Source of the DNA: Bacteroidales bacterium | Lineage (GTDB): Bacteria; Bacteroidota; Bacteroidia; Bacteroidales; UBA932 | Direction of reading: 5' to 3' | Assembly (NCBI GenBank): GCA_017442315.1 | Contig: JAFRZX010000004.1 | Location: forward strand, 1-64,000 | Length of the DNA: 64,000 nucleotides | Shown here: one piece after another, positions 50,826-60,510 of the stretch | How the letters are laid out: each line of letters starts with the position of its first letter | How positions within the stretch are numbered: the stretch's first letter is position 1 | Made by a program: the position numbers and the translations under genes | Notes under the pieces: model-generated | Told to the model about the DNA's origin: nothing | Database searches by the model: none | What the model saw: only the letters and a program-made list of their open reading frames with translations

Positions 50826-53666
50826 ATGAAAATCGGACAAATTTTCAAGAAGATGGTCGGAGGATCCATGATCCTTGCGGCTCTCGCATGTCCTATGTTC
50901 ACATCGTGCTATGATGATGAAGGTCTGAAACAGGATCTGGATGAGATCAAGGAAAGCCTTGAGTCACTTGAGGACAGGGTCGCTGCCCTTGAGACCAGGT
51001 TGGAAACAGAGGTTTCTGCCCTTCAGAAGATGATCGGTGGCCTTGTGACAGTAAAGTCAGCTGAGAAGGACGGAGCTAACTGGAACATCGAGCTTTCAGA
51101 CGGTACCAAGTTTACTGTTTACCCTGAAACCGTGATTCCGGATGCACCGACTTATCACGAAGGAACAGTTACGATTACAGAAGTTGACGGCGTAAAGGTT
51201 TGGGCTGTCTACAATGCTGATGGAGAAGCAGTTCCTGTAACAGATGCTGCTGGTAACAATGTACCTGTGGTTCCAGAGGCGGAGGAAGTTGAAGTTGTTG
51301 CTCCTCAGGTGCGTTTCAACGATGAAACCAAGGCTTATGAGATTTCTTTCGATGGTGGTCAGACATGGACAGTGACAGGTTATGAACCATCAACAGGTGA
51401 GACGGAAGGATGTACTTGCGAGAGCATCTTTGAAGATGTCGAGCTTGTCTATGACGAGGGACAGTATGATTATACTTCAGTAATCTTCACCCTCGTTGAC
51501 GGCTACACGTTCTCTGTCACTCTCAGCTCTGAATGGTCGACATTTGCATTCTTCAGTCATTACGCGGGAGCTATTGACAGATGCTACTTTGCACCGGGAT
51601 CAAAGAGAAATGAAGTTCCAGTACAGTGCCTGGGATATACTATCGAGGATTGGATGGTTGATCTACCTCAGGGATGGAAGTTTGAATTCGAGTATGATGA
51701 TATGATGCAGCTCTGGCAGGCTTATGTTACCGCACCTTCTGCTGCTGATATCGAAAGCGGTAAGGCTGCTGCAGCCGGTGACCTGAAGCTCCTTGGCGTA
51801 ATGAAGGGAGGAAGCACAAAGGTCGCATCGATGTATGTGACTACGTCTGCGTTCAAGACTGTAAAATATGATGCAAAGACGAATATATGTACTGTAGCCC
51901 TTGAGACTGGTTATGAAGGAATGTACATGTTCGGTATCGTGCCTGCTTCCGGGTTCAGTGCTGAATCAGTAGCTGAAAAGTGCCAGAATGATATACTTTC
52001 CGGAATGGGTATGCCTTATTATTATGACATGGAAGTTGATGCCGATGATCTTTATATGCAGGAGATAGAGGCAGGAGTGCCTATGGTTCTCTGGGCTGTA
52101 CCTGTAGTTCAGGGTGAATGGAATGATGCTCTTTGGTCCTATGAATACGAGGTTTCTGCTGATGCATTGGTAGCTGTAGAATTTTCTAAGGTTATGCTTT
52201 CCATTGAGGCGACATCTGTATCTGCTGTGGATATCCAGATCAGGGCTGAGCTCAAGGGAGTGGATAAATTCTATGCAGGACTTCAGACTGTCCAGGATTT
52301 TGCGGATTTCGAGTCGTATGATCTGCCATATACAAAATATTGGGACGTATATGAGAATGACGGACAGGTATATACAGGTTCCATCCTTAATTTCCCGACA
52401 GCTCTCGAAGCTTCGGTTGAGCCGGGAAATGATTATATATATTGGTTGATCATTTATGACGAGACCAAGCAGACATATACGATGGATGATGTCTATACAT
52501 TTGAATTTTCATCTGAAATGCCTATTCCTGGCGGTACTGCGGAGCCTGTATTCAGCAATGCCAAGATTGACTATTCTTCGATAAGGGTGACTCTTGGCTG
52601 CGATGCTGCTGACTGGAGCATCATCTATTGCGCATATATGGAGGAAGCTGAACTTCTGAGATATCCGGATGATGAGATGAAAGCTGAGTATCTGCTGGAA
52701 AATGGAACCATGTTCACTCCGGACAGCTGGTTTACAAATCTTACCGCTTCTCCTCTTGGTCAGGGAGAAACCCGTGTCCTTGTTGCAATGGTTCTTGATT
52801 CAAATGGTATGTATGGCCCTGTGAAGACAGAAAAATATACAACTTTGAAGGCAAAATATAACGAAGATATCAAGGTCAGCATTACTCTGGATCCTGAATT
52901 CCCTTCAAATAAGGGTGGTGCCAAGTTGACAGCTACCGGTGGAACTCCTGTAAGCTATTGGTACTGGTATGGTCCTACAAATGAATATATGTGGACTTCA
53001 AGCATGGGTGGTACAGAAGAGAAGGTTGAATCGTATGCTTCTACCAATACATATGCTCAGTACTATTTCAAGACTGCGGCAGCTGCTGATGGTGTTGCAG
53101 AAATTGAAATGACCAACCTTTCTATAGGTGTTGAATATGCTCTCGTTGTGCTTGCGAAGGATGTTGACGGCGTATATTCCCGTGCTTCATTCAAGTACTT
53201 CACACCTGCATTTGACCTTGGAACAATCGTTTATGCTGATGAAGCCGCATATGGCAACTACAAGCCGACAGTGGAATTCATCAGTGCAGAGGATTTTGAG
53301 TTCTATGAGTATAAATTCAGTGTGACAGCGCCAGCTGGATGTGCTGCGGCATATGTGGTTGCAGAGCACCCGGATTATAATCCTGATAAAAAGGTAGCTA
53401 CACGTGACCTTATCAACTACATAATTGCAACAGCGGATGTAGAGGAAACTGCATACCATTATGTGGAAAACGAGGATGGCGGATATGATACAATTGAGGT
53501 ATATTATCCACATGGCAACTATACCCGTGGTTATGGTGTGGTATTCGAGGGTGAGACTGTTACATTCACACAGCCTTACGGTAACTCGACAGACCTTGTC
53601 TACATCACCTGGAAGGATGCTGCGGGCAATTTCCATGAGCCTCTCCAGCTCTCGCTCCAGTACTAG
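50826..53666 (+). CDS. Lipoprotein with PL29-lyase-type N-terminal domain (946 aa)
   Basis: The N-terminus has a lipoprotein signal (FTSCYDDE, Cys28) and then a coiled coil LKQDLDEIKESLESLEDRV, VAALETRLETEVSALQ, and the segment TVKSAEKDGANWNIELSDG. This is the module annotated in Bacteroidota as the PL29 lyase family N-terminal domain; no lyase catalytic domain is visible after it. The remaining 700 residues are Fn3/Ig-like modules with helical inserts (DILSGMGMPYYYDMEVD, EEAELLRYPDDEMKAEYLL), like the 738-aa protein before it. It is the last gene of the operon and is followed by two terminators. Confidence 0.82.
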   Translation: MKIGQIFKKMVGGSMILAALACPMFTSCYDDEGLKQDLDEIKESLESLEDRVAALETRLETEVSALQKMIGGLVTVKSAEKDGANWNIELSDGTKFTVYPETVIPDAPTYHEGTVTITEVDGVKVWAVYNADGEAVPVTDAAGNNVPVVPEAEEVEVVAPQVRFNDETKAYEISFDGGQTWTVTGYEPSTGETEGCTCESIFEDVELVYDEGQYDYTSVIFTLVDGYTFSVTLSSEWSTFAFFSHYAGAIDRCYFAPGSKRNEVPVQCLGYTIEDWMVDLPQGWKFEFEYDDMMQLWQAYVTAPSAADIESGKAAAAGDLKLLGVMKGGSTKVASMYVTTSAFKTVKYDAKTNICTVALETGYEGMYMFGIVPASGFSAESVAEKCQNDILSGMGMPYYYDMEVDADDLYMQEIEAGVPMVLWAVPVVQGEWNDALWSYEYEVSADALVAVEFSKVMLSIEATSVSAVDIQIRAELKGVDKFYAGLQTVQDFADFESYDLPYTKYWDVYENDGQVYTGSILNFPTALEASVEPGNDYIYWLIIYDETKQTYTMDDVYTFEFSSEMPIPGGTAEPVFSNAKIDYSSIRVTLGCDAADWSIIYCAYMEEAELLRYPDDEMKAEYLLENGTMFTPDSWFTNLTASPLGQGETRVLVAMVLDSNGMYGPVKTEKYTTLKAKYNEDIKVSITLDPEFPSNKGGAKLTATGGTPVSYWYWYGPTNEYMWTSSMGGTEEKVESYASTNTYAQYYFKTAAAADGVAEIEMTNLSIGVEYALVVLAKDVDGVYSRASFKYFTPAFDLGTIVYADEAAYGNYKPTVEFISAEDFEFYEYKFSVTAPAGCAAAYVVAEHPDYNPDKKVATRDLINYIIATADVEETAYHYVENEDGGYDTIEVYYPHGNYTRGYGVVFEGETVTFTQPYGNSTDLVYITWKDAAGNFHEPLQLSLQY

Positions 53667-53672
53667 TCTATG

Positions 53673-53692
53673 AGACCACCTTCGGGTGGTCT
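53673..53692 (+). terminator. UUCG hairpin after the 946-aa gene
   Basis: AGACCACC (53673-53680) pairs with GGTGGTCT (53685-53692) around a TTCG tetraloop, starting seven bases after the stop codon. The T-run is short (TTC), but the UUCG loop is very stable. Confidence 0.75.
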
Positions 53693-53696
53693 TCAT

Positions 53697-53745
53697 AAAA
53701 AAAGCTGTATTCCTTGGAAAAGTCTTGGAATACAGCTTCTTTTTT
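53697..53745. terminator. Bidirectional terminator between the lipoprotein operon and infB
   Basis: A 12-bp stem AAGCTGTATTCC (53702-53713) with GGAATACAGCTT (53727-53738), preceded by a run of seven A and followed by CTTTTTTG, so it works in both directions. On the minus strand it starts about 20 bases after the infB stop codon. Confidence 0.88.
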
Positions 53746-53759
53746 GTTGGTGTCCGGAC

Positions 53760-56564
53760 TTAAAGCGTCCTCTTGATCTCTTCGATTGTGTAGGCTTCTA
53801 TGATGTCGCCGATCTTAATGTCGTTATAGCCTTGAATATTCAGACCGCAGTCCATTCCGTTGAGCACTTCCTTGACATCATCCTTGAATCTCTTGAGGGA
53901 TCCGAGTTCTCCGGTGTAGACTACAATACCATCGCGTATTACGCGCACTTTTGCTGTCCTTTGGAGCTTGCCCTCGCGTACGATACATCCGGCAATTGTT
54001 CCCACCTTGGATATCTTGAAGGTCTCCTGAACTTCTGCAGTTGCGGTAACGACTTCTTTCTGCTCAGGTTCAAGCATGCCTTCGATACCACTCTTGAGTT
54101 CGTTGATACAGTCGTAGATGACAGAGTAGAGACGGATTTCGATCTCTTCCTTTTCGGCAAGTTTTCTTGCAGAAGGCATTGGACGAACCTGGAAGCCGAT
54201 GATGATGGCATCTGAAGCGGCTGCAAGCAGGATGTCTGACTCGGAAATCGCTCCGACTGCCTTGTGGATCACATTTACGCGCACCTCTTCTGTAGAAAGC
54301 TTGATGATGGAATCTGAAAGAGCCTCCACCGAGCCGTCCACGTCTCCTTTGACGATGACGTTAAGTTCCTTGAAGTTGCCGATGGCTATGCGGCGTCCGA
54401 TCTCTTCAAGGGTCATGTGCTTCTGAGTCTTGATTCCCTGGATGCGTATCAGCTGTTCGCGTTTGTTGGCAATATCCTTGGCCTCCTTCTCGTCGGCCAT
54501 CACCACAAATGTCTCTCCTGCGGTAGGCGCTCCATTCAGACCGAGGACAGATACCGGTGTCGACGGCCCTGCTTCATCTACTTTCTGACCTCTTTCGTTG
54601 AACATTGCCTTTACCTTACCGGTGTAGCATCCTGACAGCATGACATCACCCACTCTGAGTGTTCCGTTCTGTACGAGGATAGTTGCCAGGTAGCCCCTGC
54701 CCTTGTCGAGTGATGACTCGATGATTGCTCCGGATGCTCTCTTGTTCGGATTGGCCTTGAGTTCAAGCATCTCGGCTTCAAGAAGTACCTTGTCGAGGAG
54801 CATGTCTACATTGATGCCTTTCTTGGCGGACACTTCCTGACACTGGTATTTTCCTCCCCAGTCCTCCACAAGGATATTCATCTGTGAAAGCTGTTCACGG
54901 ATCTTGTCAGGGTTGGCTCCCGGCTTGTCTATCTTGTTGATGGCAAATATCATCGGTACTCCTGCAGCCTGAGCATGGTTTATAGCTTCGACAGTCTGAG
55001 GCATGATGCAGTCGTCTGCCGCAACGATGATGATGGCAACGTCTGTCATCTTGGCACCTCGCGCACGCATGGCTGTGAAGGCTTCGTGGCCTGGGGTATC
55101 AAGGAATGTGATTCTCTGTCCGTCCGGCAGTTCCACGTTGTAGGCACCTATGTGCTGTGTGATACCACCTGCTTCACCAGCAATTACGTTTGCCTGACGG
55201 ATATGGTCGAGCAGGGATGTCTTGCCATGGTCAACGTGACCCATGACAGTAATCACCGGTGGACGTGGAAGGAGATCTTCATCAGTGTCTTCTGCCTCTC
55301 CCTGAGCAATGGCGTCAGTAAGGTTTGCTGTAACGAATTCCACCTCATATCCGAACTCTTCTGCAACGAGCACGAGTGTCTCTGCATCAAGGCGCTGGTT
55401 GATGGATACCATCATACCCAAGCTCATGCAGGCTCCGATGACCTTGGTCACAGGAGTATTGTTCATCAGAGTCGCAAGGTCGTTTACAGTAACGAATTCT
55501 GTGACTTTGAGGACCTTCTGCTCAAGTTGCTGCATTTCCATCTCCTCCTGCATCCTCTGTGATGCAGCTTCTCTCTTCTCTTTCCTATGCTTTGCACCGA
55601 AGTTACTTTTCTTTCCTTCATTCATGCGGGCATATGTCTCCTTGATCTGCTTCTGGATTTCCTTCTGCATCTCTTCCTGCTCGGCTTCAGTCATTGCCGG
55701 CTTGAACTTGTCGCCTCCGCGGTCACGGCGGTTCTTCTTGTTCTTGCCACCCTGGTTCTGCTGCGCCTGCTGGTTGCCTCCCTTATTCTTTTCTTTCTTT
55801 GGTCCATTGGATGCCTCTACCTTAGTGACATCCACTTTCTGACTTGCTTCCTTGCCGATTCTCTCCCTCTTTTTCTTTTTCTTCTTGTCGAACTGGGAAA
55901 GGTCTATCTTGTCAACTACCTTAGGGCCACTGAGCTTTTCCACCTCAATCTTTACCTGACGTGGTTCCTTAGGCTTCTCCGGCTCTGCAACAACTTCAGG
56001 CTCTGCAGCTGCTTCCGGTTCCGCAACCACTTCCGGTTCCATGACAACAGGCTTCGGCGCTTCCGCTGGGGTTGGAACGGTAGCAGGCTTTTCTTCAGCC
56101 TTGGCCTCAGCCGGTTCTGCTGCTTCTGTCTTTGCAGGTTTCTTTTCAAATTGAGACAGGTCTATCTTATCTACAATCTTGATCCCGTTCTCCGGTTTTG
56201 GAGCTTCAACAGGTGCCGGTTGTTCTTCAATAGGTTCTTCCTTAGGCTGAACCATAGGGGCCTTTGTGTTCAGAGTGTTGGTCTTGATGACAACCTCCTT
56301 TTCAATCTGCTCATCTTCCTGAGGTGCCTTTTTCTTGGAACCCATTTCAATGATCTCTTTGAGTTTGATGGTCACCTTTTCTGAGTCTTTCTTCAGTTTC
56401 AGGTCTTCACCGAACTTTGCCTCTATTGCCGGAAGATATTCGTCCGAAACCTTTGCATTCGGATTCATCTCCACATTGGCTCCCTTCTCATTGAGAAAAT
56501 CAACGAGTCTGGCAAGTCCGATGCTGAATTGCTTTGTAAGTTTGCTTAATCTTATTTCTGCCAT
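53760..56564 (-). CDS. infB: Translation initiation factor IF-2
   Basis: A 934-residue IF-2, which places initiator tRNA on the 30S subunit. The first 60 residues form an IF2_N-type domain; residues about 75-330 are a low-complexity charged and Pro/Glu/Ala-rich linker. The G domain starts near residue 435 with [32 protein letters not shown] and NKIDK. Domains II-IV follow, with a C-terminal [19 protein letters not shown]. It closes the rimP-nusA-infB operon, 23 bases after nusA, and ends at a bidirectional terminator. Confidence 0.97.
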   Translation of the reverse strand: MAEIRLSKLTKQFSIGLARLVDFLNEKGANVEMNPNAKVSDEYLPAIEAKFGEDLKLKKDSEKVTIKLKEIIEMGSKKKAPQEDEQIEKEVVIKTNTLNTKAPMVQPKEEPIEEQPAPVEAPKPENGIKIVDKIDLSQFEKKPAKTEAAEPAEAKAEEKPATVPTPAEAPKPVVMEPEVVAEPEAAAEPEVVAEPEKPKEPRQVKIEVEKLSGPKVVDKIDLSQFDKKKKKKRERIGKEASQKVDVTKVEASNGPKKEKNKGGNQQAQQNQGGKNKKNRRDRGGDKFKPAMTEAEQEEMQKEIQKQIKETYARMNEGKKSNFGAKHRKEKREAASQRMQEEMEMQQLEQKVLKVTEFVTVNDLATLMNNTPVTKVIGACMSLGMMVSINQRLDAETLVLVAEEFGYEVEFVTANLTDAIAQGEAEDTDEDLLPRPPVITVMGHVDHGKTSLLDHIRQANVIAGEAGGITQHIGAYNVELPDGQRITFLDTPGHEAFTAMRARGAKMTDVAIIIVAADDCIMPQTVEAINHAQAAGVPMIFAINKIDKPGANPDKIREQLSQMNILVEDWGGKYQCQEVSAKKGINVDMLLDKVLLEAEMLELKANPNKRASGAIIESSLDKGRGYLATILVQNGTLRVGDVMLSGCYTGKVKAMFNERGQKVDEAGPSTPVSVLGLNGAPTAGETFVVMADEKEAKDIANKREQLIRIQGIKTQKHMTLEEIGRRIAIGNFKELNVIVKGDVDGSVEALSDSIIKLSTEEVRVNVIHKAVGAISESDILLAAASDAIIIGFQVRPMPSARKLAEKEEIEIRLYSVIYDCINELKSGIEGMLEPEQKEVVTATAEVQETFKISKVGTIAGCIVREGKLQRTAKVRVIRDGIVVYTGELGSLKRFKDDVKEVLNGMDCGLNIQGYNDIKIGDIIEAYTIEEIKRTL

Positions 56565-56587
56565 ATTCTTACCCCGGTTTTAAATTC

Positions 56588-57835
56588 TTATTCTTCGTCT
56601 TCAAATTCAGCACGGAGAATTTCCAGAATCTCCGCGACAGTCTCATCTTCAAGGTCTGCTCTCTTGGCTATGTCGGCAGCAGAAAGTGCCAGGACGCTCT
56701 TGGCTGTGTCGCATCCGATTGCCTGCAGCTTTTCTATGATCCAAGTGTCTATCTCGTTGCTGAATTCGCTAAGGAGTACGTCTTCTTCCTCCTCCTCGTC
56801 AACCTTAGGAAGTTCTCTCCATACTTCGATTTCCTTTCCTACGAGCATTCCGGCCAGGCGAATATTGCATCCACCCTTACCGATACCTTTCTTCACTTCG
56901 TCAGGAAGCATATATACCTTGATCTTTTCGTCTTCGCCTCCGATTATGATGGATGATATCTTTGCCGGGCTAAGAGCTCTCTGGATAAGAAGCTGGGTGT
57001 TGCTTGTCCACTGGAGGACATCTATGTTCTCATTACGAAGTTCGCGAACTATTCCGATTATACGTGAACCTTTTACACCGATACATGCTCCGATAGGATC
57101 GATTCTCTCGTCATATGACTCCACTGCAACCTTGGCACGTTCACCAGGTACGCGTACGACTTTCTTGATGGTGATAAGTCCATCGTAGATTTCAGGAACT
57201 TCCTGCTCGAAGAGCTTTTCGAGGAATTCCGGAGTCGTTCTGGAAAGAACTATGTATGGAGTCGTATTGTTCTTCATCTCCACACTTTTGATGATAGCCC
57301 TTACGGTATCGTTCTTCTTGAAGTGTTCTCCTGGAATCTGCTCTGACTTAGGCAGTCTGAGCTCGTTGCCGTCCTCGTCGAGGATAAGCACTTCCTTGGC
57401 CCATGTCTGATAGACTTCTCCTGTAAAGATCTCTCCTATCTTGCCGACATATTTATTATATAGGTTGGCTTTCTCTATGTCCATGATACGTCCCTGAAGA
57501 TTCTGGCGGATATTGAGTATGCCGCGGCGTCCGAAATCCTTAAGTTCGATCTTCTTGGCGAAAGTTTCTCCTATTTCGTAATCATCGTCTTCCAGATCCT
57601 CAAGAGATATCTGTGTATTTGGGTCTTCAACCTCTTCCACAACTTCTCTGTTCCAGTAGATCTCGCAGTCTCCTTTGTCGATGTTGATGATGATGTCAAA
57701 GTTGTCTGCCGATCCGTAAGTCTTGGTGATCTGAGTTCTGAACACATCTTCCAGTACACCCATCATGGTCGGTCTGTCGATGTTCTTCTGGTTCTTGAAC
57801 TCGGCAAAAGCGTCTTTAAGTTCGATCTTTTCCAT
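56588..57835 (-). CDS. nusA: Transcription termination/antitermination factor NusA
   Basis: NusA, 415 residues, binds RNA polymerase and modulates pausing, termination and antitermination. The N-terminal domain is followed by an S1 domain and two KH domains (GVKGSRIIGIVRELRNENIDVLQW and GKGGCNIRLAG). The C-terminus is acidic (DEEEEEDVLL) and ends in a short helix-hairpin-like segment; the two acidic repeats of E. coli NusA are absent, as is normal for Bacteroidota. It lies 90 bases after rimP and 23 bases before infB. Confidence 0.96.
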   Translation of the reverse strand: MEKIELKDAFAEFKNQKNIDRPTMMGVLEDVFRTQITKTYGSADNFDIIINIDKGDCEIYWNREVVEEVEDPNTQISLEDLEDDDYEIGETFAKKIELKDFGRRGILNIRQNLQGRIMDIEKANLYNKYVGKIGEIFTGEVYQTWAKEVLILDEDGNELRLPKSEQIPGEHFKKNDTVRAIIKSVEMKNNTTPYIVLSRTTPEFLEKLFEQEVPEIYDGLITIKKVVRVPGERAKVAVESYDERIDPIGACIGVKGSRIIGIVRELRNENIDVLQWTSNTQLLIQRALSPAKISSIIIGGEDEKIKVYMLPDEVKKGIGKGGCNIRLAGMLVGKEIEVWRELPKVDEEEEEDVLLSEFSNEIDTWIIEKLQAIGCDTAKSVLALSAADIAKRADLEDETVAEILEILRAEFEDEE

Positions 57836-57925
57836 TTTTATGATTATTACCGTTATTGTTTATTTATACTTATCCATATCTTCTCACATTGTCATGCTCC
57901 TGAGCTTGGCAGTGAGTTATTCTCT

Positions 57926-58390
57926 TTAGAATGCCAGATGCGGTCTGACCGTGTTTATCTGCTCCATTGTGAAGCGGTCCGTATGCTCTACCGTTTCCTT
58001 TTTCTTTTTGCCTTCTACCGTTTCTCGCTGCGAGTATTGCAATGTTATGCTGTCTTCATCTGCATCGGTGAGCAGAGCTATCATTTTTTTTCCACCTTTG
58101 AACTGCACTTCTACTTTGGAACCTATCGCTTTCTGATACTGCTTCAATATCTTGAACGGCTGATCCAGACCGGCGGAAGATACGGTCAGAGCATAATCTT
58201 CCTTCTCCCTGTCGAAACATGATTCAAAGAAACGGCTTATGGCCACACAGTCGTCAAGCTCCACTTTCCCTTCTTCCGACTCGATGGTGACTTCGATTTC
58301 ATTGTCTTTGCTGATAAAAATGTCAACAATATAGCATCCGCGTGCAACGATTTCGCTGCTTATTGCATCTTTGATTTCTGAAACGTTCAT
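57926..58390 (-). CDS. rimP: Ribosome maturation factor RimP
   Basis: RimP, 154 residues, assists maturation of the 30S subunit. The sequence has the family features ARGCYIVDIFISKDNEIEVTI, LDDCVAISRFFES, the core YALTVSSAGLDQPFK, and the C-terminal Sm-like segment KKMIALLTDADEDSITL. The ATG at 58390 (MNVSEIKDAI) is chosen; the frame is open 19 codons further, but that part would include the promoter region and lacks family similarity. It is first in the rimP-nusA-infB operon. Confidence 0.94.
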   Translation of the reverse strand: MNVSEIKDAISSEIVARGCYIVDIFISKDNEIEVTIESEEGKVELDDCVAISRFFESCFDREKEDYALTVSSAGLDQPFKILKQYQKAIGSKVEVQFKGGKKMIALLTDADEDSITLQYSQRETVEGKKKKETVEHTDRFTMEQINTVRPHLAF

Positions 58391-58451
58391 TTGTATCCTG
58401 TAAATGCATAAAATAAGGGGGCTTGCTGCCCCCTGAATCATTCTCACGATG

Positions 58452-58481
58452 CAAATGTACGAATGTTTTCAGAATAAACAA
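58452..58481 (-). promoter_or_regulatory. Promoter of rimP-nusA-infB
   Basis: On the minus strand TTG (58481-58479) and TACATTTG (58459-58452) are 19 bases apart. This places the transcription start within the upstream part of the open frame and supports the rimP start at 58390. The divergent lpxD gene begins 28 bases beyond the -33 element. Confidence 0.7.
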
Positions 58482-58508
58482 AAAAAATGAACCTGAACCT
58501 GTAAAATC

Positions 58509-59498
58509 ATGGAATTCAAAGCAAAAGAGATTGCTGAGATTCTAGGTGGCACCGTTGATGGAAACCCTGAAGCGGTTGTTACTGCATTTGCGAGAATCGA
58601 GAGCGGTAAGCCGGGAACAATCTGTTTCTTCGCCAATCCCAAATATGAGCACTATGTGTACAAGTGCAAGGCGGATATAATCATTGTCAATAAGACGTTT
58701 GAACCAAAGGAACCTGTAAGCGCGACCCTTGTACGCGTGGATGATGCCTATGCTGCGGTAGCTGCATTGCTGGATTATGTCACCTCAAGGAAACGTTCAT
58801 ATAAACGTTATCGCGGATGCCGGAGCAAGGTGGCGTGGAGTTCGAGGATTGGCAGGAAAGTCTATGTCGGAGATTTTGCATATGTAGGACGCAGGGCTGT
58901 CATCGGAGATTATACCAGGATTTCTGAGCATGTATATATAGGCGATGATGTCAAGATCGGTTCTCACTGTGTGATATATCCGGGTGTGAGGATCTATCCT
59001 GGAATGGAGATAGGAAACAATGTCATAATTCATGCAAATGCCGTTATCGGTGCTGATGGCTTTGGATTCGCTCCTCTTGAGGACGGTACATGGAAGAAGA
59101 TAGAGCATACGGGCAATGTTGTTATAGAAGATGATGTCGAGATAGGAGCCAATACCTGTATCGACAAATCCCAGATGGGGTCGACTGTAATCCGCAAAGG
59201 AGTGAAGATAGACAATCTCTGCCAGATAGCGCATAATGTGGAAGTAGGCCCGAATACTGTCATGGCTGCACATACGGGGATCGCAGGTTCTACGAAGGTG
59301 GGCACACATTGTATAATCGCCGGCCAGGTAGGAATCGCCGGCCATATTACAATAGCAGACAATACAACTATTGGCGCTCAGGCAGGTGTGCTAGGGGCTA
59401 TCAAGGAAGAAGGAAAGGTGTGGCTGGGAACTCCTGCTATTCCTTATAAGGATTACCTCAGAAGTTATGCCGCTTTTAAGAAAGCCGGTAAACAATAG
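58509..59498 (+). CDS. lpxD: UDP-3-O-acylglucosamine N-acyltransferase
   Basis: LpxD, 329 residues, adds the second acyl chain in lipid A synthesis. The N-terminal uridine-binding domain ([32 protein letters not shown]) is followed by the left-handed beta-helix of hexapeptide repeats ([36 protein letters not shown]). The DGFGFAP segment is typical. The catalytic His is expected in QIAHNVEVG. It is divergent from rimP and precedes lpxC with about 90 bases between. Confidence 0.96.
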   Translation: MEFKAKEIAEILGGTVDGNPEAVVTAFARIESGKPGTICFFANPKYEHYVYKCKADIIIVNKTFEPKEPVSATLVRVDDAYAAVAALLDYVTSRKRSYKRYRGCRSKVAWSSRIGRKVYVGDFAYVGRRAVIGDYTRISEHVYIGDDVKIGSHCVIYPGVRIYPGMEIGNNVIIHANAVIGADGFGFAPLEDGTWKKIEHTGNVVIEDDVEIGANTCIDKSQMGSTVIRKGVKIDNLCQIAHNVEVGPNTVMAAHTGIAGSTKVGTHCIIAGQVGIAGHITIADNTTIGAQAGVLGAIKEEGKVWLGTPAIPYKDYLRSYAAFKKAGKQ

Positions 59499-59517
59499 GG
59501 ATATAAGAAAAAATAAC

Positions 59518-59525
59518 TATCTTTG
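59518..59525 (+). promoter_or_regulatory. -7 box for lpxC
   Basis: TATCTTTG, 63 bases before the lpxC ATG, with no clear -33 TTG. A small hairpin (GTCAGG/CCTGAC, 59548-59565) lies in the leader. Confidence 0.45.
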
Positions 59526-59588
59526 CAGGCTGATTTGTAGACTGCTTGTCAGGAAAATGCCTGACTGTGAATTAGAAAAGAAAAAGTG

Positions 59589-60494
59589 ATGCAATTGCAA
59601 CAGACTGTTAGAAAAAACTATTCATTTGAAGGGAAAGGCCTCCATACCGGAAAGGTAGCCAGGATGACCATATGTCCGGCACCGGTTGATACGGGTATCA
59701 GGTTCAGAAGGATTGATCTTGGAGAGGATGCCTATGTGGATGCCTTGGCCGAAAATGTGTCAAATACTGCCAGAAGTACAACCATATCATCAGGTCAGGC
59801 TTCAGTTTCGACAATAGAACATGTGATGTCTGCTCTTACAGGTATGGGAGTGGATAATGCTCTTATCGATATAGACAATGTAGAAGTGCCTATACTTGAC
59901 GGAAGTGCCAAGCCTTATATTGATGCTATCTGGGCAGATGGCTTTCAGCAGCAGGATGCTCCTCGCAGATATGTTGAAGTCAAGGAAGTCATTGAGGTCA
60001 TTAACGAGGAGAAGGGATCGGTAGTGCGCATAGAGCCAGCCGATGAGTTCTCTTATGAGATAAAGGTTGATTTCAATTCACGCGTGCTTGGGGTGCAGAC
60101 TGCAAGATGGGATGATTCCGTAGTATATGCGGAGGAAATCGGAGTGTGCCGTACGTTTGTTTTCTTCCATGAGCTGGAGTTCCTGTTCAATAACGGCCTT
60201 GTAAGAGGCGGTGATGTTGACAATGCCATCGTTATTGTCGAGCATCCTGTGACTAAGGAACAGGTGGACAAGATGTCAAAGCTTTTTGATGTGCCGGCTC
60301 TTACTGTCATGGAAAACGGCTACCTGAGCAATCTTCAGCTTCGTTTTCCTAACGAATGCTCAAGACATAAGCTTCTTGATCTGATTGGCGACCTGAGACT
60401 TGTCGGTGGTTTCCTTAAGGCAAAGGTCACTGCAGAAAAGGCCGGACATGGAATCAATACCAAAGCAGCGGCAAAAGTAAGATTATCGAAATAA
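59589..60494 (+). CDS. lpxC: UDP-3-O-acyl-N-acetylglucosamine deacetylase, not fused to FabZ
   Basis: LpxC, 301 residues, removes the acetyl group from UDP-3-O-acyl-GlcNAc, the committed step of lipid A synthesis. Zinc ligands are in place: His78 (TIEHVMSAL), His260 and Asp264 (CSRHKLLDLIGDL), with the catalytic His287 in KAGHGINTKAA. The protein ends 14 residues later. In most Bacteroidota LpxC continues into a FabZ dehydratase domain; here that is missing, and lpxA starts after 16 bases. The ATG at 59589 is preferred to the GTG one codon upstream. Confidence 0.94.
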   Translation: MQLQQTVRKNYSFEGKGLHTGKVARMTICPAPVDTGIRFRRIDLGEDAYVDALAENVSNTARSTTISSGQASVSTIEHVMSALTGMGVDNALIDIDNVEVPILDGSAKPYIDAIWADGFQQQDAPRRYVEVKEVIEVINEEKGSVVRIEPADEFSYEIKVDFNSRVLGVQTARWDDSVVYAEEIGVCRTFVFFHELEFLFNNGLVRGGDVDNAIVIVEHPVTKEQVDKMSKLFDVPALTVMENGYLSNLQLRFPNECSRHKLLDLIGDLRLVGGFLKAKVTAEKAGHGINTKAAAKVRLSK

Positions 60495-60510
60495 ATTAAA
60501 ACCAGATATT

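Noticed and set aside
37742-53666. Classical SusC/SusD polysaccharide utilisation locus
   Set aside because: No TonB-dependent receptor, SusD-like protein, glycoside hydrolase or sigma/anti-sigma pair is present; the PL29 label refers only to an N-terminal module, with no lyase domain.
43625-53666. Type IX secretion cargo
   Set aside because: None of the large proteins ends in a recognisable T9SS sorting domain; all carry lipoprotein signals instead.
53187-53696. 169-codon minus-strand open frame opposite the 946-aa lipoprotein gene
   Set aside because: Composition is that of an antisense shadow, and it crosses the terminator hairpin.
55587-56384. 265-codon open frame opposite infB, very Leu/Phe/Arg-rich
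   Set aside because: It mirrors the low-complexity Glu/Pro/Lys-rich linker of IF-2 on the other strand and has no family features.
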